Below are positions 1-7,817 of a DNA stretch of 64,000 nt, one piece after another. The translations under genes and the position numbers were made by a program. Every line of letters starts with the position of its first letter. The first letter of the stretch is position 1. This DNA is from Streptomyces sp. 15-116A (GTDB taxonomy: Bacteria; Actinomycetota; Actinomycetes; Streptomycetales; Streptomycetaceae), in assembly GCF_025290915.1 (NCBI RefSeq), contig NZ_JAOCQE010000001.1, positions 1 through 64,000 on the forward strand. Direction: 5' to 3'. The notes below the pieces were generated by a model, which did no database searches, was not told where the DNA came from, and worked only from the letters and a program-made list of their open reading frames with translations.

Positions 1-298
1 GCGGTGACGCCGAGAATCGAGCCCACGGTCATGACCGTACGGGGACCACGGCGGTCGAGGATGCGGCCGACGGGTATGCCTGCGAGTGCAGAAACGATCA
101 GTGCGGCTGAGAAGGCACCGGTGGTGGCGGTGGCCGACCAGCCGGTGTCGGCGGTGATCCGCGGGTTCAGGACGGGGAAGGCGTAGTAGACGATTCCCCA
201 GCTGGTGTCTGGGTGGCGCACAGGGCGGGCAGGGCGGCGCGAGGCCGTGACCGGTCCCCTGTTCCGGTCACGGCCTCACTGGTGGGCAGGTGGGTCAT
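1..298 (-). pseudogene. MFS transporter, N-terminal fragment (left repeat copy)
   Basis: Reads on the minus strand from an ATG at 296-298 and runs off the left edge. It is nearly identical to the N-terminal third of the intact 402-residue MFS gene at 54138-55346. Aligned base by base, this copy lacks one A near 207, where the intact copy reads GTGATCTGG and this one GTGTCTGG. The reading frame is therefore lost about 30 codons in, and the protein cannot be made as written. The rest of the gene, if present, lies outside the window. A base-call error cannot be excluded. Confidence 0.75.
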
Positions 299-305
299 CG
301 GCGGA

Positions 306-430
306 TCAGCAGCATCCGGCGGCGTCAGGGCCGGCGCTCTGCTTGGTCAGGGTGTCGGCGTCTCCCTTGACCACGTAGACCTCCCAGGGCTCCTGGCCGG
401 GGCCGTGGACCCAGACCTTGTCCTGCAAGG
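306..430 (-). pseudogene. arsI C-terminal fragment (left repeat copy)
   Basis: About 40 codons matching the C-terminus of the intact ArsI-like gene at 55354-55791, including the motif WVHGPGQEPWEVYVV and the terminal CC, with the stop at 306-308. It lacks 21 bases in frame near 327, between short GGCGTC repeats. The 5' three quarters of the gene, including the predicted metal-binding residues, are missing. Homology ends at 430, where the promoter region of the next cmtR begins. It marks a recombination breakpoint and should not be functional. Confidence 0.75.
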
Positions 431-440
431 CACCCCATCT

Positions 441-477
441 GTTCAGGCTTTCTTGAATTCAGGTTCCTGTGTATTGT
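441..477 (+). promoter_or_regulatory. Putative CmtR operator/promoter, copy 1
   Basis: The sequence just upstream of the GTG at 485 contains TTCAGGCTTTC, then TTGAATTCAGG, then TGTATTGTC. The same ordered blocks stand before the other two cmtR genes (52350-52386, and 9931-9970 on the minus strand), although the surrounding DNA differs. The TTGAATTCAGG part is partly self-complementary. It ends only 7 bases before the start codon, so bound repressor would block transcription. Confidence 0.6.
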
Positions 478-484
478 CAGTGGC

Positions 485-820
485 GTGCTGAATCTCGCCC
501 AAGACATCAAGGTGCTGGCACGGTTCGGCCGTGCCCTGGCTGACCCGATCCGCTGCCGGCTGCTGCTCGCCCTGCGATCGGCTCCTGCTTACCCGTCCGA
601 CCTGGCGGATGCACTGGGTATTTCCCGGACCCGGCTTTCGAATCACCTGGCGTGTCTGCGCGATTGCGGGCTGGTCGTGGCGCTGCCCGAGGGCCGCCGC
701 ACGCGGTACGAGCTCGCCGACCCCCGCCTGGGGCATGCGCTGGACGACCTGCGCAGCGCTGTGGTGGCTGTCGCTGAGGATGGCTCGTGCCCGGATGCCG
801 CAGAGAAGGGCTGCTGCTGA
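485..820 (+). CDS. cmtR: CmtR-like ArsR/SmtB-family Cd(II)/Pb(II) sensor
   Basis: A 111-residue winged-helix repressor. Cysteines fall at positions 57, 61 (ACLRDC) and 102, exactly the Cd/Pb ligand positions known for mycobacterial CmtR, so a soft-metal sensor of that type is likely. The recognition helix region reads ISRTRLSNHL. The C-terminus ends KGCC. It starts with GTG at 485, directly after the putative operator, and its TGA overlaps the ATG of the cation-efflux gene by one base, so the two are translationally coupled. It should repress the pump until metal binds. Two paralogues lie at 9594 (frameshifted) and 52392 (intact). Confidence 0.88.
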   Translation: MLNLAQDIKVLARFGRALADPIRCRLLLALRSAPAYPSDLADALGISRTRLSNHLACLRDCGLVVALPEGRRTRYELADPRLGHALDDLRSAVVAVAEDGSCPDAAEKGCC

Positions 821-1545
821 TGGCGGCGGAGATCTCTCTCGGTCCGGCTCCGGCCCGCCGGGACGCCCTGGCACGGCGCATACGGTTCCTGGTCGCAGCG
901 ACGATCGCGTACAACGTGATCGAGGCGATCGTCGCCATCACAGCGGGATCGATCGCATCGTCCTCCGCTCTGGTCGGCTTCGGCCTGGACTCGGTGATCG
1001 AGGTGTCGTCGGCTGCCGCGGTCGCCTGGCAGTTTTCCGCTCGTGAGCACGACGTGCGCGAGGCACGGGAGAGGAGGGCACTGCGGATCATCGCAGTGTC
1101 GTTCTTCGCCCTGGCCGCCTTCGTATCGGTGGACGCGATCCGGTCCCTGGTCGGCAGCAGGGAAGCCGAGTCGTCACTGACCGGTATCGTGCTGGCCGCC
1201 GTGTCCCTGGCCGTCATGCCGTTCCTGTCCGCCGCACAGCGCCGAGCCGGCCGGGAACTCGGGTCGGCGTCGGCTGTCGCGGACTCCAAGCAGACGCTGC
1301 TGTGCACCTATCTGTCGGCGGTCCTGCTGGTGGGCCTGGTAGCCAACGCAGCGTTCGGCTGGCCCTGGGCGGACCCGATAGCGGCTCTGGTGATCGCGGG
1401 GGTCGCTGTCAAGGAAGGGCGGGAGGCGTGGCGAGGGGACGGTTGCTGTGCCCCGGACGGGCTGAGCACACTCAAGGCGGGCACTGACCCCGCCGAGCGG
1501 GCGGATACCTGCGGCTGCGCCCCGGGGTGCACCTGCTGCAACTGA
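820..1545 (+). CDS. Cation diffusion facilitator (CDF) metal efflux protein
   Basis: A 241-residue membrane protein with about six hydrophobic segments. The CDF metal-site signatures are visible as FGLDSVIEV in an early helix and VADSKQTLLC in a later one. The tail is rich in cysteine (CGCAPGCTCC), which suggests binding of a thiophilic ion before export. It is shorter than CzcD-type CDFs and lacks their large cytoplasmic domain. The ATG overlaps the stop of cmtR, so expression should follow repressor release. Close paralogues are at 8860-9594 and 52727-53485, but this copy has no methyltransferase-like gene after it. Cd, Pb or Zn are plausible substrates; the exact ion is not shown by sequence. 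Confidence 0.85.
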   Translation: MAAEISLGPAPARRDALARRIRFLVAATIAYNVIEAIVAITAGSIASSSALVGFGLDSVIEVSSAAAVAWQFSAREHDVREARERRALRIIAVSFFALAAFVSVDAIRSLVGSREAESSLTGIVLAAVSLAVMPFLSAAQRRAGRELGSASAVADSKQTLLCTYLSAVLLVGLVANAAFGWPWADPIAALVIAGVAVKEGREAWRGDGCCAPDGLSTLKAGTDPAERADTCGCAPGCTCCN

Positions 1546-1609
1546 CCTGCTGTCCGATGGCTGGAGCACCCTGCCGTCGTACAACTTCACAAGGGGGAAG
1601 CGACTATCG

Positions 1610-1645
1610 GCCCCCTGAGCGCACGCACCAGCTCAGGGGGCTTGC
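1610..1645 (+). terminator. Stem-loop terminator after the CDF gene
   Basis: Perfect 11-base inverted repeat GCCCCCTGAGC (1610-1620) and GCTCAGGGGGC (1631-1641), with a 10-base loop, about 65 bases after the CDF stop. The T-run is weak, as is usual in Streptomyces. Confidence 0.7.
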
Positions 1646-1761
1646 TTCAGTGCGCCCAGAGCGCCGCGGGCCACCACGGTCCCTACCGATCAGTGGCAGT
1701 ACGGCCGGACCGGCATCCGGCACCCATTCGACTTCTGTTTGCGCCCTGCTGAGGAGCATCC

Positions 1762-3350
1762 ATGGCAATGCCCGGCATCACCGCAACTGATCCATCAGCA
1801 CCGTTGGCACGCAGACGCTGGCTCGCGCTGGCCGCACCCGTCTTCGGTCTGATGATCGTCGGTCTGGACGCGACGATCCTCACGGTCGCGCTGCCGACAC
1901 TGGCTACTGATCTCGAAGCGACGACCACCGAGTTGCAGTGGTTCACCGACGGATACACCCTTCCCTTCGCCGGTCTGCTCCTGCCGCTCGGCGTCCTGGG
2001 CGACCGGATCGGCCGACGCCTGGTGCTGATCGGTGGCCTGCTGCTGTTCGGCGTGGGCTCGGCGATGGTCATGGCGGTCGACAGCCCCGACGGGCTGATC
2101 GTCGCCCGTGTGGTCATGGGGGCGGGTGCCGCCGCCATCACCCCGCTGGCCCTCGGAATGGTTCCGTTGATGTCCCTCCCGAGGAGCGGTCGAAGGCGAT
2201 GGCGATCGCCACCGGCGGGTTCGCCCTGGGCCTTCCGCTCGGTCCACTGGCCGGCGGATGGCTGCTGAGCAACTTCTGGTGGGGGTCGATCTTCCTCATC
2301 AGCATCCCGGTCGTGGTTCTGGCCGTCATCTGGATCATGCTGTTCGTCCCGGAGTCCCGTGACCCGCACGCGAAGCGTCTCGACCTCATCGGTGCTGCTC
2401 TGTCGCTCGTGGGTGTCTCGGCGTTCGTGTACGGCGTCATCGAGATCCCGAACGCCGGCTGGAGCGACCCCACGGTCCTGGTGACCATGGTGGGCGGCCT
2501 GGCTCTGCTGGGGTTGCTGCTGGTGTGGCTGCGCCGAGCTTCCAATCCACTGGTGGATCTCAGGTTCTTCCGCAACGCCCGCTTCACCTGGTCCAGCGTC
2601 GCGATCTCCTCAGTGATGCTCATCTTGTTCGGCGTGCTGTTCGTGGTACCGCAGTTCCTGCAGCAGGTGCAGGGCAAGGACGCCATGAACACCGGCCTGC
2701 ACCTGCTGCCGATGATCGGCGCCCTGGTCATCGCTGCCGGCGTCGGCGGCCGACTGGTGGGCAAGATCGGGGCCAAGGTGATCGTCACTGCCGGCATGGT
2801 GCTGTGGATGGCCGGGCTGGGACTGCTGTCCACAGTGGATCCCGACACCGACTTCATGGTCACCGGGACGGCACTGGCCATCATGGGTCTGGCCCTGGGC
2901 TTCACCATGCCCACCACGTTGGACGCGATCCTCGGTTCCCTGCCGACCGACCAGGTGGGTGCCGGATCCGCGCTCGCCAACAGCATGCGGCAAATCGGTG
3001 CTTCGGTGGGTGTCGCCGTACTGGGGAGCGCGTTGAACTCCGCCTACCGCAACGGGGTCGACGATGACATTTCAGCCAGCCTGCCGCAGCAGGCACAGGA
3101 GGCGGTCAGGGACAACGTGGCCGGTGCACTCCAGGTCGCGGAGAAGCTCCCGGCCGCGCCCGCCGGCTCTCTCGCGGACTCCGCACGGGACGCCTTCGTG
3201 GCTGGCATGTCGACCGTGTCGCTAATCTGTGCCGGCCTCGCCGCCGTCACGGCGGTGGTGGTGGCCGTCCTGCTCCCGGCTCGCGACAGACAACCACTGG
3301 CGGCCGACGAGGCTGAAGAAGGGGCACAGGCCAAGATCGCCAGCCTGTAG
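1762..3350 (+). pseudogene. DHA2-family (EmrB/QacA-like) MFS drug transporter, frameshifted
   Basis: Together the two frames encode about 529 residues with roughly 14 hydrophobic segments, the size of a DHA2 exporter. The first frame begins at the ATG at 1762, after a GAGGAG Shine-Dalgarno, and carries family signatures such as LDATILTVALP and DRIGRR. It goes out of frame near 2165-2180. The second frame resumes with PPEERSKAMAIA, the usual loop after the fifth helix, and runs to 3350. A single missing base would explain this. Either the gene is inactive or the base call is wrong. It follows the CDF gene but sits behind a terminator. Confidence 0.75.
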
Positions 3351-3354
3351 AACT

Positions 3355-3384
3355 CCTGGCCCGGCCCGTGTCGGGAAGGCCAGG
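3355..3384 (+). terminator. Possible terminator after the MFS gene
   Basis: CCTGGCC (3355-3361) and GGCCAGG (3378-3384) can pair just after the MFS stop, with further GC pairing inside. It is short and imperfect. The remaining DNA to 3546 shows no gene. Confidence 0.35.
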
Positions 3385-3546
3385 CCGGGCGCGGTAGCCG
3401 GCCTCGGGACTGGTAGGCCCACATGTTGAGGTGTCGCGTATGCGTCAGCCGAGACGTGCTCATGGGCTGATGAAGTGACAGGCAGTGACGCTCCGGGAGC
3501 TCGCTCTCCGCTGTTTGACTTTCTCTTGTGACTTGAGAGCTTCCGC

Positions 3547-4083
3547 TTACTCCAGATGGAGAGCTGCCAAGCGGGGCAGTCGACGAGTCATCTCGTCGTG
3601 GTCATCGAAATCGAAGTTCCAGGTGGGGTCCAGCTCCCGGTAGCGGATGGTGGGTGAGCTCGGGGGGAGCTGATCACCGGTCGCCGAGATGTGTGCGTTC
3701 CAGGCGATGCCCAGCATGTCCTCACCCTCCAGGTCGACGCCGTTGGCTGCGGAGGATTGAACGATGGGCAGTTCTGCCAGGGCATCGGGGTCAGCGACTA
3801 CGCGCTCGAAGGTTTCACGGCCCTGCGCGATCAGCCAGCCGCGGAAGTAGTCGAAGCCGTCGTCTGAGCACCCACCGTTGACGATGTAAGCAGCGGCCCA
3901 CAGAGGATTGGTGTAGGAGTCAACCATCAGGTCCCACAGAGCCTGCTCAGCTGCGACGATCTCCTCGACCGGTCGGAAGGCCAGCAGCGAGGTCGCCTCG
4001 CGAGCGACCGCTTCGCCGTCGTTCGGGTTGGATGCCTGATCGCGGGCTGCCTCGATGAGCTGCCAGAACTGCTGCTTGTTCAT
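3547..4083 (-). CDS. DUF4240-type protein
   Basis: A 178-residue soluble acidic protein. Its opening MNKQQFWQLIEAAR, the central YIVNGGCSDDGFDYFRGWLIAQG and the later EDMLGIAWNAH match the pattern I associate with the DUF4240 family, which has no established biochemical role. The start at 4083 is chosen because family members begin MN-x-x-FW; the frame is open further upstream, to 4188. It has no signal peptide or membrane segment. It stands alone beside the recombinase operon on the same strand, about 80 bases past its end, and may be cargo of that element. Confidence 0.65.
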   Translation of the reverse strand: MNKQQFWQLIEAARDQASNPNDGEAVAREATSLLAFRPVEEIVAAEQALWDLMVDSYTNPLWAAAYIVNGGCSDDGFDYFRGWLIAQGRETFERVVADPDALAELPIVQSSAANGVDLEGEDMLGIAWNAHISATGDQLPPSSPTIRYRELDPTWNFDFDDHDEMTRRLPRLAALHLE

Positions 4084-4162
4084 GGAGGCAGAGCATGCCA
4101 CCCGGTACTGACATCGGGCCGAGGGGCGAGCTTGGCCCATCAGAGCAGCCACGTCGCTCCTG

Positions 4163-5635
4163 TCAGCGTGTGTGGTCGCCGGGTGCATATCGGCTCCAGG
4201 TTCCTCCGGCTTCGGTGACCAGGCGGGTGGCGGTCTTGTCGTGGTAGCCGAGTGCCTTCGCGATGACGGGTGCCGGGGCTTGGAGGACGAGCTGGCGGAT
4301 CGCGGAGGTCCTGCCTCGTTGCGGCGGGACGCCGATCTTTCGGAGGTGGTCTTGGAGGCTGACTGGGTTCATAGGCTGCCCGGGCTGACGGCCGGGGAAG
4401 AGCCACTGCGAGCTCCTGCTGCTGGCGTAGGGCAGATGTTGCCGGGACTGCATGTAGGCCCGCATAAGGTCGGCGACAGGTTCGGGCAGCGGGGACGGCG
4501 GGTCTCCCAGTCGGACGGTGCCGATGGCCTCGTCGTCGGTGATGTCGTCGATGGTGAGGCGGACGATACGGCTGACGGGCTGCGCGTAGAGGAGAACGAG
4601 CGCGGCGGCGACCCGGGCCCGCAGGGACAGGGAATCGTCGTTGAGGACCCGGCGGAGGATCGCGAGCCGGCGGTGCTGGTGCAACGGTTCCGGGTCCTGG
4701 GTGATGACCGCGGGCGGGAGCGTGAGGCGGGGCATCCTGCCGGTCTTGATGCACCACCGCAGGAATGACTGCGAGGGGCGGCGGGTGGCCAGGCTTTCGG
4801 TGTGCCAGGCGTCGATGTCGGCCTGCTGGCACTGCCCGATTACGCGTCCTCGGTCGGCGAGCCATCCGAGGAAGGCGCCGGCCTGGGTAACTTCTTGCTT
4901 GGTGTGGTTGGTCTGGGATCGTCCCAGCGGCCCCTTCTCCGCCTTCGTCCGCAGGCGCCGCATCTGGTGCCAGGTGGCGAAGTGGCGGAGAAGCTGACGG
5001 TGACCGGGATCCTCGATGGTGGCGAGCCGTTCGGTCAGCCAGCGCTGGTAGAGCAGGAGCTGCCGGTCGACTCGCGGGAGGACGGCACTGTCCATCAGCA
5101 GGTCACGCAGGTGAGTGACGGTCCGCCAGGGGGTTTCCTGGTGCAGCCCGTCATGGGAGAGCGGGATGCTGCCGGTGGCCAGGCCCCGCAGGAGGCGGAC
5201 AACGTTGGGGTTGCGCAGCCAGATGAGCCGGCTCTTGGGCCGGTCCATCTCCAGCAGGACCTTGACCAGCGGCAGGAACGCCGGGGCGACGCGGCCGGTG
5301 CCGTCGTCGAGGAGGCGGGCGAGCGTGTCGGCGAGGGTGCAGTGTTCGCAGAGGCGTCCGCCAAGCAGCAGCCCCTCGGAGCCGCAGCGATCGCAGAAGA
5401 AGTCGCGGACGATGCCCGCGCAGTCGCGGCAGACCGGTGCGCCGTCGGTGTCCCGACCGGGCAGCAGCCGGTCGGTGTCGCAGGAGGGGCAGCGGCCACG
5501 GACTCGCATCGCGCGGTCGTAACAGGTCCGGCAGATCGGACCGTCCGACCACTCGGCGGACTTCGAGGCGCGGCGGCCGCAGCGTGCGCAGTCGCGGATC
5601 ATCCACCGCTCGTACTCCTCGGGCGTCACCGTCAC
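4163..5635 (-). CDS. Zinc-ribbon tyrosine-recombinase-like protein
   Basis: 490 residues. The first 110 or so contain four paired cysteine motifs (CARCGRR, CRTCYD, CPSCDTD, CDRCGSEG-CEHC), indicating tandem zinc ribbons. The C-terminal half has the layout of a tyrosine recombinase core: an arginine in YAQPVSRIVRL, an arginine in TSAIRQLV, LGYHDKTATRL and a tyrosine in WSRYAPG. The usual H-x-x-R histidine is replaced (TSAIR), so the active site looks degenerate. It is the last gene of an operon with an XRE regulator (GTGA overlap) and a complete tyrosine recombinase. It may be a partner subunit, as paired recombinases are in Tn554-like elements, but that parallel is inference. Confidence 0.65.
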   Translation of the reverse strand: MTVTPEEYERWMIRDCARCGRRASKSAEWSDGPICRTCYDRAMRVRGRCPSCDTDRLLPGRDTDGAPVCRDCAGIVRDFFCDRCGSEGLLLGGRLCEHCTLADTLARLLDDGTGRVAPAFLPLVKVLLEMDRPKSRLIWLRNPNVVRLLRGLATGSIPLSHDGLHQETPWRTVTHLRDLLMDSAVLPRVDRQLLLYQRWLTERLATIEDPGHRQLLRHFATWHQMRRLRTKAEKGPLGRSQTNHTKQEVTQAGAFLGWLADRGRVIGQCQQADIDAWHTESLATRRPSQSFLRWCIKTGRMPRLTLPPAVITQDPEPLHQHRRLAILRRVLNDDSLSLRARVAAALVLLYAQPVSRIVRLTIDDITDDEAIGTVRLGDPPSPLPEPVADLMRAYMQSRQHLPYASSRSSQWLFPGRQPGQPMNPVSLQDHLRKIGVPPQRGRTSAIRQLVLQAPAPVIAKALGYHDKTATRLVTEAGGTWSRYAPGDHTR

Positions 5636-5958
5636 CCCTCGGGCGTCAGCCGGACCCGTGTGGGTCGGCGGGCAGCCAGGTTGATCGGCGCCTCTTCGCC
5701 AGCGGCGCGGCGAACCGGAAGGTTTTGGGCCGAGGTGGCGATCAGGTCGGTGGGCGTGCAGTCGAGGATGTCACAGAGGGTGGCCAGCACCGGCAGGGAC
5801 AGCCGTTCCGGGGTCCCGGAGACCAGGCGGTGGACCTGTGAGGAGGACAGGGTGATGCCGCGTTCGGTCAGGTGCGGCATGAGCTCAGCGACGGTGAACA
5901 TGCCGCGGGCGGCCATCAGCTCACGCAGGCGCCACCGGTAGCTGATCTGGCGTGGCAT
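5632..5958 (-). CDS. XRE-family helix-turn-helix regulator
   Basis: A 108-residue DNA-binding protein with a Cro/CI-type helix-turn-helix in the first 65 residues: LRELMAARGMFTVAELMPHL, then ITLSSSQVHRLVSG, then LPVLATLCDILDC. Its ATG overlaps the stop of the upstream recombinase, and its stop overlaps the GTG of the zinc-ribbon protein, so it is the middle gene of a tight three-gene operon. It is the best candidate to bind the palindromes upstream of the operon (7097-7131, 7283-7297). It could also be an excision or directionality factor. Confidence 0.8.
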   Translation of the reverse strand: MPRQISYRWRLRELMAARGMFTVAELMPHLTERGITLSSSQVHRLVSGTPERLSLPVLATLCDILDCTPTDLIATSAQNLPVRRAAGEEAPINLAARRPTRVRLTPEG

Positions 5959-7076
5959 CAGGAGGTCCTTCCCGGCCGCAGAGCAGCCTCGATGGTGGCG
6001 TCCAGGACGCGCCGCAGGGAGCGGGTGCGGAAGTCGGAGGAGACGCAGGTGTAGATCGCGGTGGTGGAGGCATGGTCGTGCCCGACCTGCTGCTGGACGA
6101 ACAGCGGGTCATGGCCGTCCTCGATCAGATGCGTGATGTAGGACCTGCGCAGTGAGTGGAACTCCAGCGCGGGGTCCAAGCCGACGGCGTCCCGGTAGGC
6201 CGCGAATCGGGAGTCCAGACGCTGGACCCCGACCCGCGGCCCACGCTCGGACGGCCAGAGGGCCCGACTTGGCGAATGCCGCATCCCGGGCCGCACCTCA
6301 CTGATCCATTCCTCGATCGTGCCGGGTGTCCACTGCCAGACGGTCAGCACGCTGCGGCGCTTCGGAGGCGACCCCTTCTTGGCCTTGCCGTAGCGGACCA
6401 GCAGGGTGCCGTACTCGCCGAACTCCCGGCCCTCCGGATTGCGTCCGAAGTCGGTGAGGTCGAGCATCCGGGTCTCGTTGCGTCGCAGACCGTAGGCGTA
6501 CGCGACCTTGAACAGGGCGGCGTCCCGGAAGGCCGGCAGCCAGCCCTTGCGGCCCTTGCCGCGAACACGCAGGACCTCCTCGTCGGCGTGGTCGAAGAAC
6601 GCTTCCAGCTCGGGCCGGGTGAAGGCACGTCGTTCCGGCTCGCCCTCGGCTTCGTCGGCGTGCGTCGCGGCGTTCCAGTCGTAGACCACCTGGACTGGGT
6701 GGGTACCGAAGTGCCGCAGGCACTCGTCGCTCCAGCCGTAGGCTGGGTTGGTCAGGAAGTCGCAGAACTGGCGCACGGAACCCTGGTAGTTGCGCAGGGT
6801 AGACCGGACGCATCCGTGCACGGCCCGCAGATCAGCCGACCATTCGTCGACGTGCTGCGGCGTCCACTGCCACGGCATCGCGTCGGCATGCCGGACGAAG
6901 GCGCGGACCGTACGTTCCTGGTCATCGACGTACCCCGGCGAGAGGTTCCGGGCGAGCTGCTGGTTGCGCCAGCCTTTGATCATCGCCTCGAAGACCTGCT
7001 CGTCCGGTCGCAGCAACGGCAGGCCGTCGATCAGGTGCAGCCGAGCAGAGCCTGGAACGTGACCGTCCCCACCCAT
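5958..7076 (-). CDS. Tyrosine recombinase / integrase
   Basis: 372 residues. An N-terminal SAM-like core-binding region (about 30-140) is followed by a catalytic domain with the full residue set: Arg in YGLRRNETRML, His-x-x-Arg in HSLRRSYITHL, His in VGHDHASTT and the nucleophilic Tyr in AIYTCVSS. It should catalyse integration or excision of a mobile element by strand exchange through a covalent 3'-phosphotyrosine. It is the first gene of an operon with the XRE gene and the zinc-ribbon recombinase-like gene. The start at 7076 has GGAGAG about 10 bases upstream, and three copies of a palindrome lie further upstream. Confidence 0.88.
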   Translation of the reverse strand: MGGDGHVPGSARLHLIDGLPLLRPDEQVFEAMIKGWRNQQLARNLSPGYVDDQERTVRAFVRHADAMPWQWTPQHVDEWSADLRAVHGCVRSTLRNYQGSVRQFCDFLTNPAYGWSDECLRHFGTHPVQVVYDWNAATHADEAEGEPERRAFTRPELEAFFDHADEEVLRVRGKGRKGWLPAFRDAALFKVAYAYGLRRNETRMLDLTDFGRNPEGREFGEYGTLLVRYGKAKKGSPPKRRSVLTVWQWTPGTIEEWISEVRPGMRHSPSRALWPSERGPRVGVQRLDSRFAAYRDAVGLDPALEFHSLRRSYITHLIEDGHDPLFVQQQVGHDHASTTAIYTCVSSDFRTRSLRRVLDATIEAALRPGRTS

Positions 7077-7096
7077 CCGCCATCACTCTCCGTCCA

Positions 7097-7131
7097 TCGC
7101 ATCTGACGCGAGAATTTCGCATCAGATGCGA
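7097..7131. promoter_or_regulatory. Two palindromic sites upstream of the recombinase operon
   Basis: TCGCATC-A-GATGCGA (7117-7131) is a perfect 7-1-7 palindrome. TCGCATC-T-GACGCGA (7097-7111) is the same site with one mismatch. Their starts are 20 bases apart, about two helical turns, and they lie 21-55 bases before the recombinase ATG. They are probably operators for the operon's XRE protein, or recombinase-binding sites. Confidence 0.65.
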
Positions 7132-7282
7132 CTCGGGGGCGTCTTCGCAGTTCAATCGCTCGATGGAGTGAGACATGCAGTTGTCTGCCGACAAGACCGC
7201 TACCGTGGCTCCGAGGCCAACGGCCCTGCTGGGACCGCATCTGTGCAGTGTCCGGCCAGCATTCAGGGCGAGTGTCGCCTAT

Positions 7283-7297
7283 TCGCATCCGATGCAA
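7283..7297. promoter_or_regulatory. Third copy of the TCGCATCnGATGCGA palindrome
   Basis: TCGCATC-C-GATGCAA, one mismatch from the perfect palindrome, about 165 bases further upstream of the recombinase operon. The remaining DNA from 7077 to 7383 shows no gene. Confidence 0.5.
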
Positions 7298-7383
7298 TTG
7301 GCGTCGGTAGGAACAACGGAACAGCCATTGGCGCCAAGCACTTGATCTTGGCGGTCCGCCGTTCCTTGGGTGGGTGGTGATGG

Positions 7384-7808
7384 TCAGCGGGCGGATTCTG
7401 GCTGGTCCGCCGCACGCGGGCCAGGGAGTTCGCTGGCCTGGAGGACGGCGAAGTCGGCGTGGGCCTGCTCGATGGCTTCGGGGTACGCCTCGCGCTTGGC
7501 GTGTTCGGCGAGTGCCCAGTAGATGCTCGCGACGGAGGGGTTCTGTCCCTTGCGTTTGCCGATGGGGGTGATCAGGTCGGGCTGGATCTGCTCGACGGAC
7601 TCCCCGCCCGCGCGGCGCCGGAGCACGGTGTGGAGCATGTCGTCGGTGATGGCCAGGGACCGGCCGCCGTGCTTGCCCTTGCGGGCGGCGATGTCGAGCC
7701 CCTCCAAGGTGGACTCGCGGATGTTCTCCCGTTCGCGGCAAAGAATGCGAACAGCAGCTTGCCCGGGCCGGTGGGGTCGTAGATGCCGGGCAGGTGGCGG
7801 TGCGCGAT
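7384..7808 (-). pseudogene. Serine recombinase (resolvase) C-terminal remnant
   Basis: One frame (7384-7707) gives the C-terminal half of a resolvase: LEGLDIAARKGKHGGR, DDMLHTVLRRRAGGESVEQI and PSVASIYWALAEH, the helix-turn-helix region. Just upstream in another frame is HLPGIYDPTGPGKLLFAFFAA, the conserved stretch before the long E-helix. The frame break and a short deletion lie near 7735. The catalytic N-terminal domain with its serine is missing, cut off at about 7808 beside the thioredoxin-like gene. It is an inactive relic of a transposon or plasmid resolution system. Confidence 0.75.
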
Positions 7809-7817
7809 CCTGGAGGC

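Larger units (their letters stand above)
1..430. repeat. direct repeat, left copy
   Basis: Matches 55048-55499 in the same orientation over its whole length, with a few substitutions, a 1-base deletion near 207 and a 21-base deletion near 327. The match starts at the first base of the window, so the repeat probably continues to the left. The right end at 430 is sharp. It carries the MFS and arsI fragments. Confidence 0.9.

Noticed and set aside
7384..7808. A functional resolvase
   Set aside because: The catalytic N-terminal domain is absent and the remaining part is frameshifted.
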